NCBI GenBank assembly: GCA_964511025.1
Contig: CAZEDK010000023.1
Span: 1-30,174 of the forward strand
Reading direction: 5' to 3'
Source of the DNA: CAZEDK01 sp964511025
Lineage (GTDB): Bacteria > Patescibacteriota > Gracilibacteria > UBA1369 > GWF2-33-10
Length of the DNA: 30,174 nt
Of the stretch, positions 6,436-13,881 are shown piece by piece; the first letter of the stretch is position 1; each line of letters opens with the position of its first letter. The notes under the pieces were generated by a model. It had not been told where the DNA came from. It ran no database searches and saw nothing but the letters and a program-made list of their open reading frames with translations. The position numbers were made by a program, and so were the translations under genes.

Positions 6436-7299
6436 ATGTTTCAAAATTTTCCTAATTATCAAGAGTTGAAGTTAAAAACTATTATTACATTCATTATTGT
6501 TTTAGTTGCTTTATCAATTGTTTATGATGGCTTAGTGAGAGTGCCTGCTGGCTATACTGCGGTTATATTTGATCTGGGTAGAGGCGTTTTGGAGCGTCCG
6601 TTGTCTCCAGGACTTCATTTGAAGATACCAATTTGGCAAAAAACAGTCCTTTTTGATGTGAGAACGCAGCAATATACTATGAGTATGGCCGAAGAAGAGG
6701 GTAGCTTGCCTGGTGATGATAGTGTTGAAGCGAGAACAAAAGATGGACAGCTGGTAAATGTCGATGCTACAATACTTTTTCATATTAATTCTGTTGATAT
6801 TCCTTATGTATATCAAAATTTGGGAACTTTGAATGATGCTGAGGTGAAAATAGTCAGACCACAGGCGAGAAAAGATATTAGAAGCGCAGTTGCCCTTTAT
6901 AATGCATTAGATTTGGTTTCCGAAAAAAGAGATGAATTTATACAAGAAATCAATACAAGACTGGAAAAATCTTTAAGTCAGCATAGTATTACGCTTGAAG
7001 AAGCTGCTATTAGAAATATATCTTTTTCTGAACAATTTGCAGCCGCTATAGAAGAAAAACAAATTGCACAAGAAAAAGTTAAAACCGCAGAATTCCGTAA
7101 AGAGCAGTCAAAACAAGAGAAAGAACAAAAAATCATTGAAGCGGAAGGTGAAGCGCAAGCTATTAGTTTGAAGGGTGCTGCTTTAAAACAATATCCGGAA
7201 GTTATTCAGTTGGAATTTGTAAATAAAATGGCGCAAGATATCAAATGGGGTATATTGCCTGATGGTGTAGTTCCTTTGCTGGATTTAAATAAACAATAA
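6436..7299 (+). CDS. prohibitin-like SPFH/band 7 membrane protein
   Basis: A single N-terminal membrane helix (about 14-31, IITFIIVLVALSIVYDG) is followed by an SPFH domain beginning VPAGYTAVIFDLGRGVLERP and LSPGLHLKIPIWQ, then a long charged helix (about 185-245, EEKQIAQEKVKTAEFRKEQS) with the Ala/Glu-rich EAEGEAQA segment typical of prohibitin and HflK/C relatives. These proteins form large membrane rings that organise membrane domains and often control proteases. No NfeD or FtsH partner is adjacent. The 287-residue length is normal for prohibitins. aspS begins 17 nt downstream. Confidence 0.9.
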   Translation: MFQNFPNYQELKLKTIITFIIVLVALSIVYDGLVRVPAGYTAVIFDLGRGVLERPLSPGLHLKIPIWQKTVLFDVRTQQYTMSMAEEEGSLPGDDSVEARTKDGQLVNVDATILFHINSVDIPYVYQNLGTLNDAEVKIVRPQARKDIRSAVALYNALDLVSEKRDEFIQEINTRLEKSLSQHSITLEEAAIRNISFSEQFAAAIEEKQIAQEKVKTAEFRKEQSKQEKEQKIIEAEGEAQAISLKGAALKQYPEVIQLEFVNKMAQDIKWGILPDGVVPLLDLNKQ

Positions 7300-7316
7300 T
7301 TTTAAAATTTTAATTT

Positions 7317-9095
7317 ATGTATCGAACACATACTTGTAATGATATTTCCGAACAAAATATAGATCAGCAAGTTACTTTGGCTGCTTGGGTTCATAGAAGA
7401 CGAGATCATGGAGGACTTATATTCATTGATTTGAGAGATAGGTACGGCTTAACACAAATTGTATTTGATCCGCAGTATGTTGATGCTCACAACATTGCAC
7501 AAACTATGAGGCCGGAATTTGTAGTGCAGGTCAAGGGTCTAGTGCGAATGAGACCTGAAGGAATGGCAAATCCAAATTTGGCGACAGGAAAAGTTGAATT
7601 GCTTGTTAAGGAAGCGAAGATTTTGACAAAATCAAAAACTCCGCCTTTTGAAATTGATCAGGATAAGGATGTAAATGAAGAAGTGAGGTTGAAATACAGA
7701 TATCTCGATTTGAGAAGAGATAGGATGCGAAAGAATATTATATTGAGGCATGATGTTGTGAAGCATATTAGAGATTTTATGGACAGTGAAAAATTTATTG
7801 AAGTGGAAACTCCTATTTTGATCAAGGGTACGCCTGAAGGTTCTCGTGAATATGTTGTGCCTTCCAGATTATATGCCGGTCAGTTCTATGTTCTGCCACA
7901 ATCACCACAACAGCTCAAGCAATTGCTTATGGTTGCTTCAATGGATAGATATTTCCAAATTGCCAGATGCTTTCGTGATGAAGATCAAAGAGGGGATAGG
8001 CAACCTGAATTTACACAGCTTGATGTTGAGATGTCATTTGTTGACGAAGAAGATATTATAGATGTTAATAGCAGGCTTATGCTTACTATACTTAATAAAT
8101 TTGCGTCTGATAGAAAACTTTTGTTCGGCGAAAAAATTCCTCGTTTGACATGGCAGGAAGCTATGGATAAATATGGTGTAGACAAGCCGGATTTGAGATT
8201 TTCTATGGAAATTGTAGATTTAAGTTCTGAATTGAAAGATAGTCAGTTCAGTGTATTTGCAAATGCTGTCAAGGAAGGCGGAGCTGTAAGAGCTTTAAAA
8301 GTTGAAGGTGGAGCGAAATTCAGCCGAAAAGAAATAGATGAACTTACAGAAGTGGCAAAAATTTACGGAGCAAAAGGTCTTGCTTACATTATTTATGATA
8401 CAAGTGGCGAAATCAGGTCTCCTATTTTGAAATTTTTATCTGAAAATGAACAAAAGATGATTACAGATAAAACAGGAGCTCAAAAAGGTGATATTGTATT
8501 CTTTGAGGCTGACAGTTTTGATGTTGTTTGTGCAAGTTTGGGCAATGTTCGTCTTTCTTGCGCTGAAAGGATGGGGCTTAGAGATGAGAATATTTTTGCG
8601 TTATGTTGGGTAACTGATTTTCCTATGTTTGAGTATGACAAGGATGAAAAAAAATACAATGCGTCACATCATCCATTTACAAGTCCGAGATTAGATCATG
8701 TAGACATGCTTGAAAAAGGTGAATATGACAAAGTTTTATCTCGAGCTTACGATTTTGTTCTCAATGGCAATGAAATTGGAGGAGGCAGTATTCGTATACA
8801 TGATAGTCACGTTCAATCTACAGTTTTCAAAGCTCTTGGAATTTCTATTGAAGATGCAAGACATAGATTTGGTCATATGCTTGAAGCCTTTGAATATGGT
8901 CCGCCACCGCATGGAGGTATAGCATGGGGAATAGATCGTTTAATAATGATTTTGTGCAAAGAGCCAAATATTAGAGAAGTAATAGCTTTTCCAAAAGATC
9001 AAAAAGCAAAAGATCTTATGACCGGTGCTCCAAGTACATTGCCTGATATTCAGATTAATGAGGCAAATGTAAAGGTGATTAACGTGAAACTTTAG
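7317..9095 (+). CDS. aspS: aspartyl-tRNA synthetase, bacterial type
   Basis: This enzyme charges tRNA-Asp (and tRNA-Asn if non-discriminating) with aspartate. The N-terminal anticodon-binding OB fold contains VHRRRDHGGLIFIDLRDR (about 25-43). The class II catalytic core has motif 2 FRDEDQRGDRQPEFTQLD near residue 219, GGGSIRIHD near 485, and motif 3 GIAWGIDRL near 534-542. A GAD insertion domain lies about 290-420, as in bacterial AspRS. The length (592) is normal. No Asn-tRNA synthetase or GatCAB is in the window, so discrimination cannot be judged. Confidence 0.97.
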   Translation: MYRTHTCNDISEQNIDQQVTLAAWVHRRRDHGGLIFIDLRDRYGLTQIVFDPQYVDAHNIAQTMRPEFVVQVKGLVRMRPEGMANPNLATGKVELLVKEAKILTKSKTPPFEIDQDKDVNEEVRLKYRYLDLRRDRMRKNIILRHDVVKHIRDFMDSEKFIEVETPILIKGTPEGSREYVVPSRLYAGQFYVLPQSPQQLKQLLMVASMDRYFQIARCFRDEDQRGDRQPEFTQLDVEMSFVDEEDIIDVNSRLMLTILNKFASDRKLLFGEKIPRLTWQEAMDKYGVDKPDLRFSMEIVDLSSELKDSQFSVFANAVKEGGAVRALKVEGGAKFSRKEIDELTEVAKIYGAKGLAYIIYDTSGEIRSPILKFLSENEQKMITDKTGAQKGDIVFFEADSFDVVCASLGNVRLSCAERMGLRDENIFALCWVTDFPMFEYDKDEKKYNASHHPFTSPRLDHVDMLEKGEYDKVLSRAYDFVLNGNEIGGGSIRIHDSHVQSTVFKALGISIEDARHRFGHMLEAFEYGPPPHGGIAWGIDRLIMILCKEPNIREVIAFPKDQKAKDLMTGAPSTLPDIQINEANVKVINVKL

Positions 9096-9122
9096 GAGAA
9101 TTTAATTACATAAATAAGTTAT

Positions 9123-9299
9123 ATGCCAACATTAAGTCCAAAAAAACCGCAATCAGAATTTGCTTTTATAGAGCTTTCATCATTAGAGATAAAAATACTT
9201 GAAAAAGTGAAGAAGAGTAAAATAGATATTAGGGAGGGTAGGTTTGAAGATGCTAGAACATTTTTTAAAAGATTTAAAAAAGAAAGAAATATTAAATGA
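9123..9299 (+). CDS. putative antitoxin of a RelE/ParE-type module
   Basis: A 58-residue frame begins MPTLSPKKPQSEFAFIELSS and ends KRFKKERNIK, with TGA overlapping the ATG of the toxin-like gene (ATGA). Small size, position directly upstream, translational coupling and charged helical content are those of an antitoxin. The sequence does not match an antitoxin family I can name. It lacks an obvious DNA-binding N-terminus, so autoregulation is uncertain. Confidence 0.7.
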   Translation: MPTLSPKKPQSEFAFIELSSLEIKILEKVKKSKIDIREGRFEDARTFFKRFKKERNIK

Positions 9300-9598
9300 A
9301 AATTTATAAAGTAATAATCTCATCAACTGCAAAATCAAATCTTGCAAGTATATATGACTATATTTCTCAAGACTCAGTTAATAATGCTGAAAAATTTACT
9401 AATCATTTAGAAAATGAAATCAATGCGTTAGAAATTTTTCCAAATGCTTTTCCAGAATTTAATTCATCAAAATTTTCAATTTTTAACTTACGAACAAAGA
9501 TTGTTGATAAAAATTATTTGATTGTATATGAAGTAGACGAGTTTTTTCTGGAAGTTATTGTGCATGCGATTGTACATGTGGCTGGGAATGCTGAATAG
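9296..9598 (+). CDS. RelE/ParE-superfamily toxin
   Basis: The 100-residue protein has the RelE/ParE layout: strand YKVIISSTAKSNLASIYDYI, helix through DSVNNAEKFTNHLENEINAL, then FPNAFPEFN, and a four-strand sheet ending LRTKIVDKNYLIVYEVDE and VIVHAIVHV. ParE relatives poison gyrase; RelE relatives cut mRNA on the ribosome. The sequence cannot settle which, though 'LEIFPNAFPEF' and 'YLIVYEVDE' are closer to ParE-like members. The upstream 58-aa gene overlaps it by 4 nt. Confidence 0.85.
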   Translation: MKIYKVIISSTAKSNLASIYDYISQDSVNNAEKFTNHLENEINALEIFPNAFPEFNSSKFSIFNLRTKIVDKNYLIVYEVDEFFLEVIVHAIVHVAGNAE

Positions 9599-9632
9599 CT
9601 GAATTGTTTTAATCTAAATTATTAATGGATTC

Positions 9633-10319
9633 TTAAATCCTAGCCTTCAAAAGAAATATTAGTTCTGCTTTTAATTTATTTTTCACAAAAATCTTCATCT
9701 TTTCATCCAATAGCTCTCCTAAACCTTCGAGCATTTGACGATCTTTTAGTTTTTCGATAATTGCAATGCAAATTTCTAAATAATCTTTTAAAGATTTAGT
9801 TGTCCACTTACAAATTATATTTTTATCAAAGTCATAGTTATTTTTTAAGAAAAACCAAACATCAAAAACATCACGCATTGCAAGATTTGTACGATTCGCA
9901 AGCGCTATTAATTTATAGGTAAAAAGCTCTGTTTTATTAATTACAAGCATAGAAATACCCAAATATTCTTTTAAAACATATTTGCTTTTTAAATTTCTAG
10001 TGGAAATTTCAATTTTTATATTATGTTCGCCGTTACCATATGATAAAAGGAAAAATAAAGTGAATCTTTTTTGAAATTTATTCTTAATTTCGCCATATGT
10101 ACACAAAATTTCTTCAATTTCCTTCATGACTAAGTTTTTTTTCTCTGTACTTATGTCAAGCAAGTCAAAATCGAGATCAACTGAAAATCTAGGCAGATCA
10201 TAAAAAAGATAAGCTGCGGTTCCTCCCTTGAATCCCAAAAAAGGCGCTATCTTAATATTTGTATAAATATCTTTTAATATCTGTATCAGAATCAATTTGT
10301 GTTTTTTTTGATTGAGCAT
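9633..10319 (-). CDS. AbiEii/AbiGii-family nucleotidyltransferase toxin
   Basis: The N-terminal nucleotidyltransferase motif is clear: GFKGGTAAYLFYDLPRFS with GG at 32-33, then the acidic VDLDFDL containing D48, D50 and D52. AbiEii proteins are the toxins of type IV toxin-antitoxin pairs; characterised members add nucleotides to tRNA 3' ends and arrest growth, and the pair can give phage resistance by abortive infection. The 228-residue length falls at the short end of the family. The partner lies 5 nt upstream on the same strand. Confidence 0.88.
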   Translation of the reverse strand: MLNQKKHKLILIQILKDIYTNIKIAPFLGFKGGTAAYLFYDLPRFSVDLDFDLLDISTEKKNLVMKEIEEILCTYGEIKNKFQKRFTLFFLLSYGNGEHNIKIEISTRNLKSKYVLKEYLGISMLVINKTELFTYKLIALANRTNLAMRDVFDVWFFLKNNYDFDKNIICKWTTKSLKDYLEICIAIIEKLKDRQMLEGLGELLDEKMKIFVKNKLKAELIFLLKARI

Positions 10320-10324
10320 AAAAA

Positions 10325-10891
10325 TTATTTATTGTTTTTATAATATTTATTTAATCTTTTAATAAGACTTTTATTGTCATATATTTTGACCAAATCAAAG
10401 CATTTTTTCCAATCTATATTCTTTAAATTATCAAAATAATAATTGTTAAACAAATAAATCATATCTAGAAATGCCCTTTCCATGCTTGCAATCATATATC
10501 CATCTTTTTCTATTAAATTGTCTTTGCAATAAAGTACATTATCTTTCAGTTTCCTATAAGTTATTCTTTGAGAGCCACATTCAATTTCACGTTTTAGATA
10601 ACTTGCCACAAAAATCTCTTCATAATATTGAAAAATCATACCATGATATCTTAAAGCAGTTTCAAAACTAATATAGGATGGTGTATAAATACTTACAGCA
10701 AGCTCATTGCGGTTATAATTTTCATTTTTTGCAAATATGCCTTTTCTTAAATGTATTAAGTCGCTTCTTTGAATATAATAGTTTATTTTTGATTTCAAAT
10801 TATTCATATTTCCTTCGCTCCAAATCAAAGCTAAATCCTTTGAAGTAAATATTGTTTTATCAGATTTATAAACTTTAGCTAAATTATTCAT
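10325..10891 (-). CDS. AbiEi-like antitoxin/transcriptional repressor
   Basis: The 188-residue protein begins with a winged-helix-like region (TSKDLALIWSEGNMNNLKSK, then INYYIQRSDLIHLRKGIFAK), as in AbiEi antitoxins. This is followed by YTPSYISFETALRYHGMIFQ, a segment typical of the family, and the C-terminal core with MERAFLDMIYL. AbiEi proteins repress their own promoter and counter the toxin without binding it (type IV). It precedes the AbiEii gene by 5 nt in the same orientation, which is the usual order. Confidence 0.85.
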   Translation of the reverse strand: MNNLAKVYKSDKTIFTSKDLALIWSEGNMNNLKSKINYYIQRSDLIHLRKGIFAKNENYNRNELAVSIYTPSYISFETALRYHGMIFQYYEEIFVASYLKREIECGSQRITYRKLKDNVLYCKDNLIEKDGYMIASMERAFLDMIYLFNNYYFDNLKNIDWKKCFDLVKIYDNKSLIKRLNKYYKNNK

Positions 10892-11037
10892 AAATATTTA
10901 GTCTAGATGTAAGAAAATATCACACCTATAGTATACATTATTAACATTGTAAATCAAAATTATTTGATTCAGGCAGGCGCGAGGATGATACGCGGTAAAG
11001 TTACAAAAGCGGTGAGCAATTACGTTTACCCTACTGG

Positions 11038-11058
11038 ATTCCAGATCAGGTCTGGAAT
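11038..11058. repeat. short palindromic dispersed-type repeat
   Basis: ATTCCAGA (11038-11045) and TCTGGAAT (11051-11058) form a perfect 8-bp stem with a 5-nt loop. The 'CTGGATTCC...GGAATGAC' arrangement resembles short palindromic repeats scattered in many bacterial genomes. Two copies of AGCGGTGAGCARTTAC flank it, 70 nt apart, differing at one base. Confidence 0.6.
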
Positions 11059-11159
11059 GACAATCAAGAATGCAAATAGCGGTGAGCAGTTACTAAGAAG
11101 CTCTTATTCAAAGTTACAACGCCACATTTCTAAAAAAAATCCATCTAAACTTTTTATTT

Positions 11160-11187
11160 CTCAGCTCTCAATTCTCGGTTCTCAGTT
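11160..11187. repeat. heptanucleotide array upstream of the 11230 gene
   Basis: Four phased units CTCAGCT, CTCAATT, CTCGGTT, CTCAGTT between the AbiE locus and the unknown operon. A weaker, similar array spans 11936-11977 at the start of the next small gene. Confidence 0.7.
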
Positions 11188-11229
11188 CTTTTTATGCTAT
11201 AATATATAGATTTTTTAATAAATAAAAAC

Positions 11230-11901
11230 ATGAAAAAATTCAAATTGTTTACAAATAGGTTGATATATGATTTCGATGTGCCTGATGTTGCTAGTATGCC
11301 TGATTTGCTTGAAGCTAAAGGTGAAAAACTAAAAACACAAGAAACACAAACAAATCAAGATATTGCTAATGGTGAAAACAAAGCAGGGAGACAAGAAAGT
11401 TTCTTACTAAAATTGGTGCAAAAATTACATGATTTGACTCCACAAGGTAAACAGGGAAAAGTTAGAGAGGCAACATATAGCAAATTAGAAGATGTCAAAG
11501 CACAAATAGCAGCAAAGAGGGATGATATGAAAGCTGATATTAGGGTCGCAACAAGTATGGCTCAACAGCGTGAATTGGGTCAGCTTAGGCTTGAACAGTC
11601 GCGTTTAGAGCAAGCTTTAGGAATACAACCTGAAAAACAAAATGAAGTTGTTCGTTTTACAGAAACAATTGATACAGAAAATTGGCCTGATGAGCAATTT
11701 GTTGATTATGTGAATCAACATTTAATGGGTAAAAATGCACCTGTTAGAGCTGCATGGTCTGATAGTCAAAATGACATATACGCTGAATACGTTAGACTTC
11801 AAGCTCCAAAAGTGACTGAAGAAGCTAGGAAAGCTAATGCAGCAAGTTACTCGAATCGACCACGAGTTGAAAACGTAGAGATTCGTGTAGCTCAAAAATG
11901 A
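11230..11901 (+). CDS. unrecognised helical protein
   Basis: I do not recognise this 223-residue protein. It has no signal peptide or membrane helix. After a short basic N-terminus (MKKFKLFTNRLIYDFDVPDV) it is polar and helical, with a probable coiled coil about 80-140 (YSKLEDVKAQIAAKRDDMKA and RELGQLRLEQSRLEQALG). A mixed C-terminal part follows (TENWPDEQFVDYVNQHLMGK). It starts a group of three same-strand genes (11230-13158) between toxin-antitoxin modules. A structural or scaffolding role would be a guess. Confidence 0.75.
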   Translation: MKKFKLFTNRLIYDFDVPDVASMPDLLEAKGEKLKTQETQTNQDIANGENKAGRQESFLLKLVQKLHDLTPQGKQGKVREATYSKLEDVKAQIAAKRDDMKADIRVATSMAQQRELGQLRLEQSRLEQALGIQPEKQNEVVRFTETIDTENWPDEQFVDYVNQHLMGKNAPVRAAWSDSQNDIYAEYVRLQAPKVTEEARKANAASYSNRPRVENVEIRVAQK

Positions 11902-11930
11902 AATAGTATAGATTAATCAAGATTTTTAAC

Positions 11931-12263
11931 GTGTTAAATTCTCAAATCCAAATTCTCATTCAGTCCTCCAAACTCCTTTCCTCTCAAAAAAAAGAGCAGT
12001 TTTTGAGTTTTTTAGCGAAAATGACAGAAGGGCAGAAGAAAATTTTACTTAAAAATTTAGAAAATCTGAAAATTGCCGAAGAAAATTTGAATACTCTTAA
12101 TTCAGTAGAACTTGAAGAAGGTGTAGCTCTTTACAAAGTGGCGATTGGTCACTTTTATCAAAAAGCTTCTAAAAAAGCTAGAAATATTTCAGAAAAAATA
12201 AATTCTCAAAGTGAAAATATAGAGATAACTTTATTAGATTCTCAATTGCAAAGTATTAATTAA
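11931..12263 (+). CDS. unrecognised small helical protein, GTG start
   Basis: This 110-residue, Lys/Leu/Glu-rich, wholly helical protein matches no family I can name. The GTG start at 11931 is the only start that gives the full frame. Its first ~18 residues (MLNSQIQILIQSSKLLSS) are encoded by a degenerate CTC-rich 7-nt repeat, so the true start may be later, for example the Met in AKMTEGQKK at 12021. A segment LLKNLENLKIAEENLNTLNS suggests a helical hairpin. It ends 1 nt before the next gene's ATG, indicating tight coupling with the 12265 gene. Confidence 0.6.
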   Translation: MLNSQIQILIQSSKLLSSQKKEQFLSFLAKMTEGQKKILLKNLENLKIAEENLNTLNSVELEEGVALYKVAIGHFYQKASKKARNISEKINSQSENIEITLLDSQLQSIN

Positions 12264-12264
12264 T

Positions 12265-13158
12265 ATGCCTGAAACTTTACAAAATTCCGAAATTGATAAA
12301 AGAGTTATTGATGCCAATAACCAATGTACTGAAAAACATGAATTATCTGATGCTGATTTTTTAACTGTTATGACAGGTATAGATGAAGAGATTAATAATA
12401 AAAAAACTAAAATTGCAGAAGCAGTTGAAAAAACATTGAATTATCTTAGTCAAGATGAAAAAAAAGATTTTGTGAAACAAATGAATGATGAAGCGCAAGA
12501 TATGTATGCTGATTTTGGAGAAGAAGTTATGAGAGATGATAATTGTGCAAAAGTTGTAAGGGCAAAACAAGCATTAGATGACCTTTCTGATTTGCTTAAT
12601 GATATTGATTTTAAATCTGGTTTTCTTGATAGTTTAACAACATTAAGATCGACTATTTTGGATTCAGGTTCTGATGCAGAATTGAAATTAGATGCCAAAC
12701 TCGCTCGTTTACAGACGTTAATTCAATCGAATTTAGATAATGGTTATCAAATAGCAATTGATCAATTAAATAAATTAATGCCTGAGATTGTAGGATTGGG
12801 TGTGGATACTTCATCAGTTGAACAATATGTTAAGGCGGAAGCTAAACAGATTGAAGAAAAAAAAGGTTATTTGTCATGGCTTAAGCTACCTAAAATAACA
12901 CTTTTTAAAGGTCAACAAAGTCAACAGGCAACAGAAGAAGTAGCGGGATCAAGTTTTGATAAAGGTAAAATTTTAGATCTATGCGATGATTTGAAAGTAG
13001 ATGGTGAATTTGTTGGGCCTCGTTTAGTCACAGCTCTGGCCGGGAATCCACCTGACAAAAGAGGTTTTGATAAAGCTTTTAATGCTTTGCCAGAGGATAA
13101 ACGTCGACAGGTAGTAGCTTTAATAAAGGATGAGCTTTTGAAAAAATTAGATATATAG
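12265..13158 (+). CDS. unrecognised acidic helical protein
   Basis: This 297-residue protein is acidic and Lys/Asp/Leu-rich with no membrane helix or signal peptide. I see no catalytic motif. It looks like two helical halves (about 20-200, and 225-297) joined by a short hydrophobic and basic linker around YLSWLKLPKITLFKGQQ (about 204-220). The C-terminal part, ILDLCDDLKVDGEFVGPRLV to LPEDKRRQVVALIKDELLKK, might be a small compact domain. It is coupled to the preceding gene (1-nt gap) and lies 130 nt before the MazEF-type pair. Function is unknown. Confidence 0.75.
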   Translation: MPETLQNSEIDKRVIDANNQCTEKHELSDADFLTVMTGIDEEINNKKTKIAEAVEKTLNYLSQDEKKDFVKQMNDEAQDMYADFGEEVMRDDNCAKVVRAKQALDDLSDLLNDIDFKSGFLDSLTTLRSTILDSGSDAELKLDAKLARLQTLIQSNLDNGYQIAIDQLNKLMPEIVGLGVDTSSVEQYVKAEAKQIEEKKGYLSWLKLPKITLFKGQQSQQATEEVAGSSFDKGKILDLCDDLKVDGEFVGPRLVTALAGNPPDKRGFDKAFNALPEDKRRQVVALIKDELLKKLDI

Positions 13159-13198
13159 AATTTATTTATCTCACCTGGTATCCATTCTTATTTCAAGG

Positions 13199-13212
13199 CA
13201 TAATTGATTATG
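13199..13212. promoter_or_regulatory. palindrome upstream of the mazEF-like promoter
   Basis: CATAAT and ATTATG are perfect inverted arms around TG, 17 nt before the -35 box at 13230. Ribbon-helix-helix antitoxins bind such short palindromes to repress their own operons, so this is a candidate operator; AT-rich palindromes also arise by chance. Confidence 0.3.
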
Positions 13213-13229
13213 CTAGCTAAGACTTTTTA

Positions 13230-13258
13230 TTGCATAAATTATTATATTTATATACAAT
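13230..13258 (+). promoter_or_regulatory. promoter of the mazEF-like pair
   Basis: TTGCAT (13230-13235) and TACAAT (13253-13258) are spaced by 17 nt, 30 nt before the antitoxin ATG at 13289. Confidence 0.5.
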
Positions 13259-13288
13259 ATTTATGTTTGCAAAATAATATTTATATTT

Positions 13289-13537
13289 ATGTCTACCATT
13301 ACGTACACAAGTAACCTTTCAAGTGATCTCATGTCATGGCTTAATTCTTTTGCCAAAGATGAAAAAATTACAAAGAGAGATGTTATAGAAGAAGCTCTGC
13401 GGAAATATAAGGATGAAGTAAAAAGACGGAAGTTATCTGCCAGTTTCAAAAGAGCCTCAAAGGATCCAGAGATGTTTGCTTTGGCTGAAGCTGGTTTAGG
13501 TGATTTTGTTGAACAGTTAAAAAGATATGAAGCATGA
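13289..13537 (+). CDS. ribbon-helix-helix antitoxin of a MazF-type module
   Basis: The first ~45 residues are a ribbon-helix-helix DNA-binding domain: strand TITYTSNLSSDLMSWLNSFA, then KITKRDVIEEALRKY. The C-terminal half (KRRKLSASFKRASKDPEMF to LGDFVEQLKRYEA) would be the toxin-binding tail. It is 82 residues long and overlaps the MazF-like gene by 4 nt (ATGA). It should bind its own promoter and neutralise the toxin. By fold it is closer to the RHH antitoxins paired with MazF in many bacteria than to AbrB-fold MazE of E. coli. Confidence 0.85.
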   Translation: MSTITYTSNLSSDLMSWLNSFAKDEKITKRDVIEEALRKYKDEVKRRKLSASFKRASKDPEMFALAEAGLGDFVEQLKRYEA

Positions 13538-13866
13538 AACAAAAAGATATATATCTTGCGAAATTAGATCCAATAGTTGGTAAAGAACAGGCAGGAATTA
13601 GACCTGTTGTGATTATTTCAGGAGATACCATGAATACTGATTTTGATATTTGCATAATTTGTCCAATTACATCAAAAGTTAAAAATTATGAAGCTTGCGT
13701 GCTGTTACGCAAATCAACACTGAATAATTTAAATCAAGATTCAGAAGTTCTTTCTTTTCATGTGCGTACAGTTTCAAAAGATAGATTTATCAAAAAGATT
13801 GGAGAAATAACTGATCAACAATTGGAAGAAGTTTTAATCGGACTTGTGGATGTTTTGAAATATTAA
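13534..13866 (+). CDS. MazF/PemK-family endoribonuclease toxin
   Basis: The 110-residue protein shows the MazF signature: KQKDIYLAKLDPIVGKEQAG followed by IRPVVIISGD (R in GxRPVV), then ICPITSKVKNYEACVLL, LSFHVRTVSKDRFIKKIGEI and a terminal helix. MazF toxins cut mRNA or tRNA at short specific sequences; the catalytic Arg and the Ser/Thr of 'PITS' are present. It is coupled to the antitoxin and precedes obg by 15 nt. Confidence 0.92.
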   Translation: MKQKDIYLAKLDPIVGKEQAGIRPVVIISGDTMNTDFDICIICPITSKVKNYEACVLLRKSTLNNLNQDSEVLSFHVRTVSKDRFIKKIGEITDQQLEEVLIGLVDVLKY

Positions 13867-13881
13867 AATTAATTTTGAATA

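Larger units (their letters stand above)
10892..11229. other. 338-nt intergenic region with repeat debris
   Basis: I see no convincing gene. It holds the divergent upstream regions of the AbiE operon and the 11230 operon, a CAGGCAGGCGCGAGG patch (10971-10985) like the GC-rich repeat in elp3, a direct repeat AGCGGTGAGCARTTAC (11008-11023 and 11078-11093), an inverted repeat (11038-11058) and a heptanucleotide array (11160-11187). An 81-codon open frame across it (10964-11209) is made of these repeats. Confidence 0.7.

Noticed and set aside
10964..11209. 81-codon plus-strand open frame
   Set aside because: It is made of dispersed repeats (palindrome, direct repeat, 7-nt array) and has no protein-like pattern.
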